Shown: positions 24,780-39,829 of the stretch, one piece after another | Numbering within the stretch: position 1 is the first letter of the stretch | How the letters are laid out: the number at the start of each line of letters is the position of its first letter | Assembly: GCF_003254395.2 (NCBI RefSeq) | Contig: NC_037648.1 | Location: 5,525,635-5,589,634 of the forward strand | Reading direction: 5' to 3' | Length of the DNA: 64,000 bases | DNA from: Apis mellifera | Taxonomy: Eukaryota > Arthropoda > Insecta > Hymenoptera > Apidae | Translations under genes and position numbers: made by a program | The notes under the pieces: model-generated | Database searches by the model: none | What the model saw: the letters and a program-made list of their open reading frames with translations, nothing else | Told to the model about the DNA's origin: nothing

Positions 24780-27700
24780 ATACCTATTAATCTCATCGAA
24801 TTGCGTATGAAAAGAAAAGTGATTAATTTCCTTGTGACATTCTTAAGAATGTTGTCGATTGAAATGTTTTTGATTATGACTGATTGATTTTTATATAACG
24901 TTCTGCAATATATATTTATTTACGTTTTAAAAATATTAATTTATTGAAATTTTTTATTAATTTATTTAAAAGAAATATCTTTTTAATATGGTTTTATAAA
25001 TATATGTTATGATGTTAATAAATATTATTAAAAAATATTAACTACGTTTCTATTTATTATATTAATAATATTGTAAATTTATTTATTTCATAATACTTAA
25101 ATATTATTTGAATATTATTATTTTTTGTAGAAAAAAATTATCTAAAAAGAAATATTTTTTTTTTTCGGATTGTGCTAACAAAAAATGAAAGACAAAAATA
25201 ACATTTATCTTATGTAGAATCTTTGACTGCAAAACTTGAAAAAAATAAGATTTCTTAACGCTAAAAAATATTTAACTAAAGACAAATATAATTTTTCAAA
25301 GGTAAGTATATAAATTTCATTCTTTTCAAAATGGTGAAGTAAAATATTCACTGCAAAATCTTAATTTTTTTATATAAATTAACAGCTTTTATTTTAAAGT
25401 ATTATATAATAATAAAGTAAATGTATATTTGAGAATGAATATATTATTGAAATAACTGTAACTATTTAACTATAAAACTATTAAAATTATTTAATTCATA
25501 ATATAATAGGGGCAAATGATCTCTTAATTAATCATATTTATGAATAAATTATAATTTTTATCATTTTTAATCTGCACAAAAATTAAAATGTCAATTTGCA
25601 AAAACATTCAGCAAATATTCAATCAGTGCAATTACATCATTAAAATATGTTAAAATTTTATAGTATAAAAATTATTTAATCTATTCATTTGTATATTATA
25701 ATCTTGCATGTTATAAATTTTTCTAATGGTTTCGATATTATTGCTAATAGTATTAATATTGTTAATATTAAAAGATGAATATAATTTTGAATATTCTAAA
25801 ATCTACTGTGATAACATTGCCTCTTCTGTAATGTAAACAGCGACCACAAAAAAAAAAGTAAATGTATGATATTTTACATATATAAAATGTGAGTATAGTG
25901 TGAATGTATGTAAATTATAATTCCGAAAATTATATCTATGATTAATGTAAATAAATTTTAAAATTAAAATTTATATAAATGATTATATAAAATTTATATA
26001 AAAATCTATACTGTGATTTTTTTTTTATGATTAAATTATAAAAAAAAATAATTTTATTATCCATTTATTTTTTTAATTTTATATAAGAAATTTTATAACA
26101 TGAAAGATATTTATTGTTTGTTATTATTGAGAATTTGAAATATAAAGCTTTATTATTTTTTTATATTATATAATTTTATTTATTTCTATTCTTTGTTAAA
26201 ATTTTTTATTTTTCTTGAATAAAATGATATTTTAAATATGTTGCACTTTCTCTCTAAAAACTAAAAATATAATAGATAACGTTAAAATTAAAAAGTTTAA
26301 AGATAGATAAACAAATTTTGTATGAGCAATATATATAATATATCATATAATCATAAATACATAAATTATATATTTTATTTACAATTTACAATTATTATTA
26401 ATTAACAATATAATTTTATTAAATATTTATTAAAGAAAAAATAAATATATACTAAAAAAAACATTTTAATTTTTTTCTATACAAAAAATGTTAAATTGTT
26501 TTATTTTGCTTCACATGTGATACACATGATTTTAGAAAATGTTTAATATTTACACTTCTTCAAATAAAGAATTTAAAATAAAAGTTAATTAATGAAAAAA
26601 GAAATCGTCAAAATATGTAATTTATAAATATAAAATGTAAAATATATAAAACGCAATGTTTTAATTATCATTTCTTCAAATATCCAAGCTAAAAAATAAT
26701 TATTACCATTCCTTTATCGAAACTTTTATACATAAAATTTTTTATGCTTTGATACACAAAAAAATATTTTCGCGGAATCAATCATAAAATATTTTGATGA
26801 TCATCTAGATTCATATTGATTCGTCTAAATTCATATGATTCATATTTTTCAAATTCATATTTTTAATCGCATTTTTTGTTAAAAAAATCATTAATGTTTC
26901 AATTTATTTACGCATTCTATTTTAATCAACTTTCGCTTAATTACAATTTTCTTTTTTATTATTTTTTTAATATATTCAATCATAAAATTAATTTTCTATT
27001 ATTTAATTTAATTTTTTACATTTTTTATTTTTTTAAATAATTTAGATTAATTTAAATTCTGTTGAGGATATTATTTAAAAAGTTTTCCATTTTTTAAATT
27101 TTAAATACGTTTAAAATTTATATATTTAGAATTTATCTTAAGAATTTAATTATTGTTATTAAATATATAATTACTATAATAAGAAAATGAAAAAATTTAA
27201 TAATTTTTAAAAAAATATTAAAATTATAATATTGATAAATGAATAGATGAGATGAAAAATACATATTCACATATATAATAAATATTTAATATATAAATAT
27301 TTAATAATAAAATATATAAAATTAATATATAAATAAACTTTCGGTACATTTAAGAATATTAAATCGAATTATTTAAAAATTGGTATAAATAAAATTTCAA
27401 TTTAAAGAAATAGATAATATTTGATAGATATATTCAATAATAATGGTTTTATTTTTTATATTCCAATCTTGAATTAGAAATTCAAAAAAAATTTAACAAA
27501 ACAATTTTTTATTATCTAAAAACTTTTATATATTCTATACTTCGATATTATTATTTTTACAATTTAAAACTTAATTATCAAGAAAAAATTATTTTTACAT
27601 CATAAGAAAAAGTAAATCTCTAAAATATACTTAGTAAATAAGTTACAATTTGTTTTATATTTAATCACCAAATTATTCTACTTTAAAAATTTCTAAAATT

Positions 27701-28630
27701 CATATCAATTATATTTCACATTTATTATATTTAAAAAAAGTCTATCTCTGTAGCATAAAATCTAACTTTAATATAAATAATAATATAAATTATAAGTAAT
27801 ATAAAATGGTAAATATAAATTATAATATAATAATATAAAATATAAAAAATTAAATAATATATGTATAATTATACATATAAAGTTTTTAATAAATTTAAAA
27901 TTTAATAAAATAAAATAATCAAAAATTTTATTGGAAATTCCAAATTCATTATAACAGCTTCAAATAGTATTAGTATTCCTTTTAAAATACTTTTTTAAAA
28001 TCAAAAAATCACTAAATATTTGTTTCTCATCTAATCTTGAGTTATTTTAAAAAGATAAAAAGATTAGTTCATTAGATTATATAAAAAAAAAATTATGAAA
28101 AAAATTGCAATTTATTTCAATCGTAAAGAAAATAATTAAGATTACTTTTTTATAATTTTTTTTATTTGATTCTATAATGAAAACTGTTTAAAAAATATTT
28201 TATAAATTTGTGTTTGATATACGTATTAAATAGATATACATACATATTTTAAAAATTTCATGGAAATTAAGTAGTGATGATATAAGCTACAAATGATTAA
28301 AACAGAAAATAAAAATTGCTATTTTTTATAATTTTCGATTTAAAATCTAAAAATTTTTATTAATTTTTTTCGACTTTTATTTTTTATTTCTATATCAATC
28401 GATTTCAATAAAATTTTCAGCTAGATGTAACTCATAAATTTTCAAAATTTATTTTTTACATCTTTGTTAAAGATTCAAATAAAAAAATTGTAAAATATGA
28501 TTGCAATTTTTTCAAGATTTTTTTTTTTTTGTATATCACTTAGTAAATTAATCCTAATTTATAAAATAATTTAAAATATTAAATTTAATTTTAAAAGTGT
28601 ATCAATATTTTTTGAAATTACGTATATCCT
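24780..28630. other. AT-rich noncoding desert
   Basis: Long A/T-dominated sequence with homopolymers. No credible frame, transposon end or island seen. Confidence 0.7.
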
Positions 28631-28639
28631 GAAGTATAC

Positions 28640-29000
28640 AATTCATTTTTTAATTCGCACACATGTCTTGTCAAGATTAAATCTGAGGAAGAATGTTAAA
28701 GAAGAATTGTGTTTACAAATAATCGTGAAGAAATTTTCAATGTTCCAATTGAGAAATCACATTTATAAGCAATAACTGGAAACATATTCGTTCAATATAT
28801 TAATATTCAATCATTAACTCGAAAGAAAGATGCTCAAACTTTACAGGAGAATAACGAAAATGATGAAAAAATAGTGTTCTTCTATCGAAAAGTAAAAAGT
28901 AGAGATTTTGATTATTAATATTTCGCAAGTTATGCGATGTACATTGTTATTTCGTTAAGATTCGTACATTGATAATGATATGGAACAAGAAACACACAGA
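28640..29000. other. Moderately complex patch
   Basis: Sequence complexity rises (for example CACACATGTCTTGTCAAG, TTTCGCAAGTTATGCGATG, ATTTCGTTAAGATTCGTAC) compared with both flanks, but G+C remains modest and no frame is open. Possibly a weak conserved noncoding element. Confidence 0.25.
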
Positions 29001-29009
29001 ATTGAAATA

Positions 29010-32000
29010 CAATAAAAAGATCATTATTATAATAATGAAATAATTAAATAAAACCTTTTCTTTTTTTTTTCTTTTCTCTTCCTTTCTTTATTTTTTCTTA
29101 TTATTTCATTCATTTTTTTCTAACTTTCCTTTTTGTTTTCATATTTTTACGAATAACTTAATTTTATTCATTTTTTTAATACTTTTTCTTTTCTTACAAC
29201 TTACTTCTTCTATCAAACTTTCTTTTATCTTCTTAAAATACTTTCTTAAAATCTAATTTGTTTCGCAATTTTTATTTTTTGAATAAATTTGTTTAGGATA
29301 ATCCAAAGAATGACCATTAATTCTTTTTTTTTAAATTTTGAAAAAATCATTAATTTTTTTTTTTCTAAATTTTTTCATGAAAATTTTTGTGAAAATTGAT
29401 ACTATGAAATAAACAAAAATTATTTATATCTTATGTTTATAATTTTTAAAATTTTTATATTATTTTTTTTAGCAAAATAATTTGTTTCAAGAATATTTAA
29501 TCTGTCAAATATTGAATTTCAAAAGGATTTTCTAAACTAATTTTCCAACCGATGTATCCAAAAAATTTTATTAAAATTTTAAATATAATGAATAAATTTA
29601 ATATTTATTAATATAAATAATATTAAAAAATGAATTTAATGATAAGATATTAACAATTAATCATAGTTAATATTTATAATATTAGTGATATATTTTTCAG
29701 TATTTTTTCTTGAATAAATAATAAACTACAATAATTATGTTATCATTTCGAATAAATAAAAATTTCATTTTTTTTTCAAACATAATACATATAAAAATGA
29801 TATAATAAATAATACTAATTTGTACTATTTTCATGAACTTTAAAATTTGAATGAAACATAAAATTATATATTTTAAAATGATTAGAAAAAATATTTTTCT
29901 TAGTCAAATTTTATTCACAGTTTCTTTAAATTATAGATTTTTTTAAATTTCTGTTTTTAAACTATATTTTTATATAAATATATGAATATATTATATGAAA
30001 GAAATTTTATAATAATGCGATAGTCTAAAAGTTTAAATGTGATGAAGATTTCAAAAAAAATTGTTTTAATTTACATTATAAATTCTCAAAATGAATCGAA
30101 TTAATAAAAAAAAATTAATTCTTTATATATATTTTATTACTTTATATATATTTATATATAATACATATTTACATATTTATATATTTTATTACATATTTAT
30201 ATATTAATAAATTTATATATTAATATTTATATATTAAGTATATTCAATAAAAAATTTAAAAATAGTCAAATATTATTTTTTATTCAAATTTTATTTTTTT
30301 TTAAATAAATTATGCAAAAAATTTCATCGAAATTGATTAACACATAAAAAAATTATAGGCATCGAAACATATATATACTTTTTATTCATTATAATTATAA
30401 AAAATCATGAAAAACTACAAATGTGAGCAATTTTTTGCGTTTGTAATTTATAATATTATAATCATAACATAAAATATTTTTTTACTTTATAATTTTATAT
30501 TTTATAATTTTATTTATATTTTATTTAATATTTTAATTATATTTAGATTTTTTTATAAATGTTTTTTTTCATTTATTATTATAAAATTTATTATTATTAA
30601 TTCCATAAATATTAATAAATAAAATTTAATTATAAATAATAGATAATTTTTAATTATTATAAATCAAAATTGTTATTTTCAACTTTGCTTTCTTCTATTA
30701 TAAAGCTAATTGCAAATCCAGTAAATATATTTAATTCTTTTAGTATGAAATATTTAAAATGATAAGATATGGACAAAAAATTGTAAAAATTGTATTTAAA
30801 AATATATTATTCTTTTCTATTGTCTTATAAAAACAAATAATAAGAAAAATCACGAAAGAATCAGGAATAATATAGTCAATAATTAAATCTACAATAAATG
30901 TTTTTTGTAAATTCTTTATAGATCAATTACAAAGATTTATGTGCGATATATTATTTTGCTTAAATAATTTTATAGATTTCATTGTATGCAAATTGTATGC
31001 AAATTCATAGGTCATAACATTCATAACAATGAAATATTTTTAATATATTCTGATATTCTTTTATATATTCATAGATTGAAAAGATTGATTTTGTATGCGT
31101 TCATTTTAATGCGTTCATAGATTCATAGAAAAAATGAACAAATATAGAATTCATAAGAATAAAATTTGAATTTTTATATTTTATATTTATTTACAAATTT
31201 GTGAAATTCAAAATAATTAATAATAATTAATAATATTCCAAATTAATAATATTATTTAAAATAGAAACTAATAAAATATTAAGTATTTAGAAACTAATAA
31301 AATATTAAGTATCTATTTATAATTATATAATAAATAAGATTTAAAAAAAATTTATAATAAAAAAAGAATTTATAATAAAATAAAAAGAATTTATCGATAA
31401 TTATTTATTCTAATATGTGTTTATATTAATATGTTATTTATACTAATATATTATTCTAATATGTGTTTATACTATGTTATCAAATGATATATATATATTA
31501 TCAAGAATTCCTCATAATTTAATTGGCAATTTTTTACAATTTTTTAGATTTGCAAAAATAATTATACAGCAGTTGTAATCATTCTGACCTTGATATATTA
31601 AGAATATCATTCTGAATAACTTGAACTCAATTATATACATTCGAAATATTTTAAAATATTTGTAAAAAATAGTTATTATTATTATATTGAAAAATATTGA
31701 AAATAGTTATTATATTATATTGATGTATTGTGATAGTTAATCATTTAAATGTTTATACATAAATATGTATAAACATATCATAACAAAATATAAAATAGGT
31801 ATAAATTAATAGATGATTAATATCATCAATTCATAACAAATTTATGCTTTCAAATATAAACTTTAGATAATCAAAGTTATAATGACAGCAATATTTGTAT
31901 AATCAAGCATTATCTTTTATATATTTAATATTTATCGTTTTAACTTTGATTTTAATTTGATCATTGTATGTAATTTTAGTTTCTCAAAGGTTGTTTTATA

Positions 32001-32610
32001 TTATATTTGAATATTATTATATTATATATATTATATTGTGAAATCCCAAAATTCTCTATGAGTTATACTTGAGATATTTCAAACTCATTATAATTCGTAT
32101 AGAAGTAGTTCTTTGATTACTTTACTCGTTATATATTTTGAACACCAGCTACTATAATTTAATAGATAAGTGACAATCATATACTGACTAATATAATACA
32201 TTTATGGATACACGAAATTCATTTTTTATATATCTCAAAAACTAAGAAACTGCTGATTAAATTATAAGAAAAAATTACTCAAGACAACATATGTTTTTGA
32301 TATATATCAAGATTAAATATTATCGGCAAGATGTTCGATTAAAATTTATAATAATTATAAAAAAATTATAAATTTATCTTTATGTCATATTTTGTATTCA
32401 TAATAATTTCTAAAAATAATCTATAATGCCTTTAATGAAATATCTTTTATAGCATCTTAGTTTTTGATATGCTTTGTTGAAATATTTAATTGTAAAAAAT
32501 ATTTCATTATTGTAAAAGTTCTTTAAAATAAAAAATTTCTAAGAAAAATTTACTAAAATTTTTTATGTTAATTTTAAATATTTTGATTGCTATTAAAAAT
32601 AATACTTTAA
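29010..32610. other. AT-rich noncoding stretch with a pyrimidine tract
   Basis: Starts with a T/C-rich run (about 29060-29240), then A/T-rich sequence. A 26-bp-period duplication occurs at 31262-31312. A slightly complex patch at 32040-32220 shows no further structure. No gene supported. Confidence 0.7.
31262..31312. repeat. Tandem duplication, 26-bp period
   Basis: The block TAGAAACTAATAAAATATTA, continuing to AGTAT, occurs twice back to back, at 31262 and 31288, without visible substitutions. Confidence 0.85.
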
Positions 32611-32620
32611 ATAATCATAC

Positions 32621-32733
32621 CTGCGAAAGAGAGGAGGTTCATGTACGAGCAGATGAAAATCGTTTTCCGAGCACACCTCACGGTCACGATGATGAACCGC
32701 GCATTTGAAACTCCTTGTTCGTTTGCCACTCAT
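32621..32733 (-). other. Candidate isolated exon (113 nt), unrecognised
   Basis: On the minus strand, acceptor-like CTCTATTATAG is followed by a 113-nt GC-rich segment that ends TTTCGCAG at a donor-like GTATGATT. One of three frames is open across it: 37 codons plus 2 nt, beginning MSGKRTRSFKC and ending EPPLFR. The segment is isolated in AT-rich DNA and its GC content changes sharply at both splice-like edges. No family is recognised. A plus-strand frame over the same DNA (MYEQMKIVFRAHL...) is also open, so this could equally be a conserved noncoding block. Transcript data would decide. Confidence 0.3.
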
Positions 32734-32739
32734 CTATAA

Positions 32740-35020
32740 TAGAGTAATTATTTTTTTTATAAAATTGAAATTTTATTTTTTTAAAATAAACATTTACTAT
32801 TTTTTAAGCTATTACTATTTTATCTTAATATTATTATTATTAAAATATTATTATTTATTTAATTACTATTTAATCTATAAATTATTTTATGTATAAATAT
32901 TTTATCAATTTTTATATAATTTAAAATCTGAAATTTTTTTATGAAGAAGTATTTTATAAATAAGTTGCAATTATTATATTATTATTATTATAACAATATA
33001 TTATAATATTATTATTAATATTACAATAAATATATACAAGTAATGCAATATTTAAATAGTTTTTTTTTCTATAGAAAGTATGTAATAAATATGTAAATAA
33101 TTTGATATACTAATATATAATGTGTATGTATATGTGTGTGTGCGCGCGTGCGCGTGTGTTATATTAGATGTTATATTATTTAAAATATTATTATTATTAT
33201 ATGATACATTACATTATAATACATTATAATATATATTATAATATATTTATATTAAATTTTATTCTACTGATATAAATTAATTTTATATTTTTATATTGAT
33301 GAATTATTTAAGGTTAAAATCACAATTAAATAATAAAAATTATTAATGGTTTTTTAGTATATTCTTAAATAAGTTATTGATACATTTATAAATATTTTAT
33401 AAAAAATTAATGTATGTCATCAACTATTTCCACAATTGAATAAAAATATTGAATAAATATTGAATAGATATTAATAACTTTATTTTTATACATATAATTA
33501 ACAAATATTATAACAACATATATTATAGAATATAATAAATAATGCTATAATATATTTTAATCTTGTACCATAATAATTGTATAAATTGATGTATGTGCAA
33601 ATATAAATATACTTGTGTTGGTTAACAATGTCTTAATATTCAATAACTTCATAATATTGCATATATAACCTACTTACTCTAATCCTGTCATAAATTCTGT
33701 TACGAAGCATAGACGCTCTGTGACAAAACGAAAATGTATCGATATTTCGAAAGGCAATTGTTTTAAAACACTTATATCATTGCACAAATAATAATTCAAA
33801 TAATTTTTTTTCTCATTTTTTTTATCATAAAATAAAATATGATAAAGATTTAAATAAAAATAAAAATATTTTAAAATATTTCTCAAATAAGATTCGGAAT
33901 TTATTTTATATTAAACATATTTTAGAATTAAATATCTTTATTTTACGTACATATTTTTTATATTATTTAGACTAATTATTAATTATTTAATTTTTTCATT
34001 TATTTTTATTTCAAATAAAAAATATTATTCTTTATTATCTAGAATGATAAGAATTAGAAAAGTAAGAATAAAAAATATATTTTCATGAAAAAAAATTTTA
34101 AGAGAAATAAAATACATTTTTTATTATTTATTTATTTTATTATTTATTTTTTATATTGCTCAAAATATATCAAAATTTTCTTTAAGATAAATTCATTCAT
34201 TTTCTGGCAATTCTGACATTGTATATGCGATATTATAATAATAAATAAAAAAATATTATATTACAACACTATAAAAATATAATAAAGAAAAAATAAACTG
34301 AATTTAATTTAAAAAAAAAAATATATAATATATTATTTTTAATAGGTTTTTCTAGATATTAAGAAAAGATCCTACAATCCTTGTAAAGTTATTATAATAT
34401 TATTAAGACATGTTCTATTAATATTAAATATTGTTTTATTAATGTTGATTAATTTCATAATGATAGGATTTTGTATTAGATTGTACTTGATTTTGTATTA
34501 AAATAGTATTACTTATATAATTGTAAAAATAATTATTGAAAAAAAAAAGTTTCTTTTCTTTTTGTAATAATAAATCTTTTTAAAAGCTTAGTCTTCTTAA
34601 TATTCTATTCAATGAATCAATGAGAAAAATATGCATATCATTGTAAATTAAGAAAAATTTGAATGATTATAAATATAAATGATTATAACATATATTAAAA
34701 ATGTTTTTTTGAATATTATAAGATAGGTTTATTTAATTTATTTTAATCTTAATTATAATATTGAAATAATAAAAATATGTAATCTCACTTAAAAAAAGAA
34801 ACTTTGATAATCTTGAAATTTAAAAAAAAATGAGAAAGAGAGAAAAAATTTATTTCCTGTCATAATATTTGCCTCTTAACCAAACAATGTTTTCTTCGAC
34901 ATCATTTTATAATGATATTCGACATTTCTTTTTTGACATTTTTTTCTATTAAAATAAATGAGACAATTAGAATATTTAAATTAGATGGAAAATTTAATAC
35001 AAAAATTAATTTCTCAAAGA
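32740..35020. other. AT-rich noncoding stretch
   Basis: No gene supported; the frame at 32705-32896 is Ile/Leu/Tyr/Phe low complexity. A small complex patch at 33670-33780 (TTACGAAGCATAGACGCTCTG) has no open frame with recognisable content. A TG/CG microsatellite lies at 33121-33161. Confidence 0.65.
33121..33161. repeat. TG/CG dinucleotide microsatellite
   Basis: TGTGTATGTATATGTGTGTG followed by CGCGCGTGCGCGTGTG. Alternating purine-pyrimidine throughout, so it could adopt Z-form DNA. Confidence 0.85.
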
Positions 35021-35480
35021 TAAATTTTTAAATGTCCGCCATTTTCCGGACAAAAATACTTCTTTCTATTTTGCGAAATAAAATGGCTTAATAAAAAATC
35101 AATGATACAAAAGATGATTGTAGTTCTTGATACGATTCAATGAAGGAAACTTGACTCTATGGCTGTCGAGTCGCGGTGTCTGATATTTGGATTAGGATCC
35201 GTTAACGCGGTTAGGCAAATGCAAGCAGGGAACATTAGTAAACTCCTTGAGCTAAGTCGTATACATACAGCAGCTTTGTATCACGAGGCACAGACAAATA
35301 TCTACAACACGAGTACCATCTTAAACGTACAGTTTGTACCAATGTAGAAGGAAGAAAGTATGTGTACATTGTGTACAGTAGCATAAGAACCTCCTACTCA
35401 GATTGCTACTCATCGACCATAAACTCGCTTACAATCGTATTTATAGACGTGCGCATCAGTCATTGTAGATATGATCAATG
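35020..35480. other. GC-elevated island
   Basis: Complex sequence with CpGs (GTCGAGTCGCGGTG at 35165, GGATCCGTTAACGCGG at 35195) and, at its right end, TTTATAGACGTGCGCATCAGTC, whose TCAGTC (A at 35458) fits an insect initiator but has no TATA at the standard distance. The frame 35159-35347 (62 residues) is open and unrecognised. A regulatory or exonic role is unproven. Confidence 0.4.
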
Positions 35481-35484
35481 ATTT

Positions 35485-38400
35485 TGTCAATAGCAAAAAT
35501 AAATTAAATAATGTAATTTATAAAATGAAAAAATGGATAAAAGAAGTTAAATTTTATTGATTTTCTTTTTTTTTTTTATTAAAACAATTTTAAATTTTGA
35601 AGCAATTATTTTGTAATATGAATTACAAATTACAGTGAAATTGTGAAATGTTATTTCCATTAGTTATTAAATAACAATTTTTTAAATGTAAATCATTATA
35701 TTTTTAATATATAATATTTATATTATAATAATATACTACATAATATATTAAATATAGTAATAGTAATATTTAGTATATTAAATTCTAGATTGATTAAAAT
35801 TATCACGAAAAAGAAATTTAAAAATTGTAATAATATATTTGTAATAAATATAATTGTAACAAATAGTTTACAAAATGATAATTACAATAATGTTAATTAA
35901 TCTATTGTTATATTTCGTAAATGATTCTTTATATTTTTTTCAATAAAAATTCAATATATGACAAGAACGAAATCAGTTGACCAAATGAATGATAATTTTA
36001 ATTTACATTATGGTATGAATAGCTCATTATAAGAAAAAATTACGAAGAAAATTCTTTAAATTCAAATTTAAATAAAAAAAATTAAAATATAAGTATAATA
36101 CTTTTTTTTATTATTAGTTTAAGAATTTATATATTTAAATTTTTATACATATATAATTATTTTCTTATATGATCTTATATGATCGGTTAAGATTGAGAAA
36201 TATATTTATAAATATCTTATATTATATTAAACTATTATTTTATCCACAATTTATTAAATTTTTAGTTCTGAATAAAAATGAACTTTTTAAAAGAAATTTA
36301 AAAAGTTCATCATCAATCAAAAAAAGAATGAGATAGCTTAAAATATTAATAAGAATAGAAGAAAATAACAATTTTTTAAATATTGATAATTTTTTATATG
36401 GAGAAAATTTCAATGATATTTTGATGATAATTTCGAAATGATACTAATACTATAGAATATGTAGACTTATTGATTAGCCAATTATTTATTGGCTAATGTT
36501 TCTTGTTAATAACTTATTAACAAAGCTGAAATGAAAAGATTTCACTATGAAAAAAATTGTTTGAAATCAATTCCTTGAATCATCATGAACCTTTGATTGA
36601 CTTCTTTATGTAATAACATATACTATATTATGTAATAAAAATGAAATTTTTATTAAAAAAATTCATTTCAAATTTCATCAAAATATCATTTCTAAATTAT
36701 GAAATATTAATGAAACGAAAATAGTGCAAAAACCAGTATTGAAATAAATATTATAAATAGTATATATAATTAAAAATAAAAAGAAATTTTCACTAGATAT
36801 ACTTTCATTAGATGCATAATATCCTATAATTATTACAAAATTAAACTGTAAAATATTATTTTTTTTAAAACGAAAAATTCAATAATATTAATATAAAAAA
36901 GTTTTTTTTTTCTAATTATTATTATATTATTTATTATTTATTATATAATAATAAAAAAAGAAAATAAATTAAAATCTTGTATATATTATATTTAATCATA
37001 ATTTCATAAATTTTTGAAAAAGTATAGTAAAGACATAATTTTAAAAAATGTAGAAAAAAAATTCACTTTTCAAATTCATTCAAAGTTAATGAAATTTAAA
37101 ATATATATTTATAATTATTCGAAATAAATATTGATATAAAAATAAATTTAAAGTTAGTGTCACAAAGAAGCAAAAGCTAATACATTTTGAAAGAGTCTTA
37201 AAAATAGAAAAAATGAATTACGAATTCCTATAATTTTTCTAAAATTATTCAATTTTTTTAAATTTGATTATTTCATTTTATTGGTAAGGATTTAGTATAA
37301 AATAAGAGTTTTATGTGTTATGTGTTTCATAACGTTAAAGAACAAATTTCAAATTACAAATATGAGAATATATTTGTTTTAATCTTTCAAAAAATAGTTT
37401 TTGAAATGCCTATTTTTTTTTATTATATTTAGCATTTAATGATGTTTATAAAACAGAAATCACGGTCAATTTTGTATAGAATTGTTAAATCATTATAAAG
37501 ATAGATATATAAATATTTCTTGCCAATATTTATCTATTTGTAAATTATATTATAACAATTTGTTATATTATAACAATTAATGTGTAATAAATACGTAACT
37601 ACCTTTTCTAATAACATATATTTGTGGAACATATATTAAATATATTAACATATATAAATATATTAGTATATTTAAATATCATATATTTGAAATTCATTTC
37701 ATTGTTATTAATCGTTTAAATCAATTAATTGATTAAAAAATTACAATTTTTATATTTTATCATAATTATAAATTAAAAATGTAATATTAGAAAAAATATA
37801 ATAATTTGAATTAATTAGTCAATTTTTAAGAGATTTATTTTATAATTATTATTAATTATTTAATAGTTAAAACTTATAATTTTTATGTTTAATTATGAGT
37901 ATATAATAATAATATATATAGTAGTATATAATAAAAGTATATATATAATCATAATTAAATAATTACATGTAGAAAAATATTATAATAATTAATTAATTTA
38001 AAAAATTTTCAATTAATAAGTTTTATTGAATATTTTATTAATTATTAATTATTGATCTTCTATGTAGATCTACAAATAGTTGTTAGAATCGAAATCCATG
38101 ATAGAAAAAATCTATAAAATCAATTCTTTCATAATAAATAATTTATAATTATGCTATGATTTTTTCTGTTTTGGCCGTTTCAAATAACTGATGTATCAAT
38201 GCGCAATGATAAGTCGAAACTCATGATAAATTATATTTTGGCTATGAAGTACCAATTTTCAAGCAGTAATATTTCTCATACATTTGATTGTTAAAAAAAA
38301 AGTAATTATGAAGGAAAAGCAATGAAAAAAGTATATACGGTTGAACTTCGTAAAAAATCTAGCCAAATAAAGAATTAAATTTACTGTTATCATAAAAGTA

Positions 38401-39270
38401 ATGTTTCTTTTTAATATGTAGTTGCATATGTATATATGTATAGTTCTTATATTTTTATTTTATTCTAAACAACAATAATAATAACAATATATATATATAT
38501 AATTTCATCAAATTATATATTAAAATATTATTACTTTTTATATTTCTAAATCAATATTCAAACATTATTCAAACGAATCAATCATATCAAATATCAAATA
38601 TCTTTAAGACATCTAGATGAAAATATAAAATGTTCAGATTGATATGAAATAATAGGTAAAATATAAATAACATAACATGAATAATACATAAAATAATTAT
38701 TTATATAAATAATATTTAAATGGATAATTTATTTTTTATAATTACATAATCTTTTTGTATTACAAAAAAAATTTTTGTATTTATTATAACGTAAAATATA
38801 CTTTTTCTAATTCAACTATTAATCATACATATTTAATTAATGATAATTTAAAATATATAATATATAAATAAATTTAAAAGCAATATAAATATTATAAATA
38901 TTATTAATTTAATATAGTATATAGTATTATAATATATTATAATATTATAATTACACAAATAATTCAATTGTTTTGATAGAATTTATTATGATATGTATTC
39001 TCTTTTTTTGTTAATTAAATTTTGATTTTATAATTTTAATAATTAAATTATTATTTTTATAATTTTATGTTTTATTGACAGCTTTTATGACTTTTTAAAT
39101 ATAATATTATTTTTAGATTTATTTTGAATTATAATTAAAATTTATTATAATTGTTTTAATAGATAATTATTTCATTAATATCTTTTGTATTCTCTTTCTT
39201 TTTTGTCCTTTCTCTCTAAAAAAAAATTAAATATTTTCAATTTAAGCATGTAAATTTCTTTTTAGAGAAC
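35485..39270. other. AT-rich noncoding desert
   Basis: No credible coding frame. A 10-bp perfect stem (ATTAGCCAAT / ATTGGCTAAT, 36473-36497) and a small complex patch at 38165-38290 are the only local structures noticed. TA run at 38489-38502. Confidence 0.7.
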
Positions 39271-39279
39271 TATTTACTT

Positions 39280-39820
39280 TGTAATTTTGTAATTTCCGCC
39301 AAAATCAAAGACAAAGAAGTAATATATACACGCAATCCTAGCTGTGCAATTTGATCGTTAATGAAAAGGCAGAAGGTCATCATTTGCATTTAAATATCCC
39401 TTGATCATGTGTTATTTTTATGAAAATTTTACTAGTAATGAAGCATTAGAGGTTCGTTGCCGGACAATATCCGGTTAAGTAAGTAAATCTTTGATGTAAA
39501 TTTACGATCTCGAAGTCGGTTGTGTGTCTCGTTGTTGTGGCTGGGATCGATAGTATAGTTGAAGAAGCCCAAGAGCTCCTCGTTCTATTTATCTCATTAT
39601 CATTTGTTCGGACTTTATCGTTGTGCCGCAATGTATCCAGGATATTTAGAAGAGAGCAGTCACAGCGACGTGTAGATTTTGGCATGGAATTTAATCCGTT
39701 GTCACTTATCGCTAATTTTGCAAGCAATATATAAGTTAAAACCTTGCAACTAAAATAGGAAAATAGTATAAGCATGTACGGAACGAAGCAGGAAATTCAA
39801 GATCTACTGTGAGATGCTTG
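39280..39820. other. GC-elevated island with a donor-like site
   Basis: Complex sequence. A consensus-like 5' splice site (TTAA|GTAAGTAAAT, GT at 39479-39480) follows CCGGACAATATCCGG, a short perfect hairpin. Overlapping frames on both strands (39522-39734 plus, 39446-39775 minus) are open and unrecognised. It may be an untranslated exon or a conserved element. Confidence 0.35.
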
Positions 39821-39829
39821 AGAATAAAT

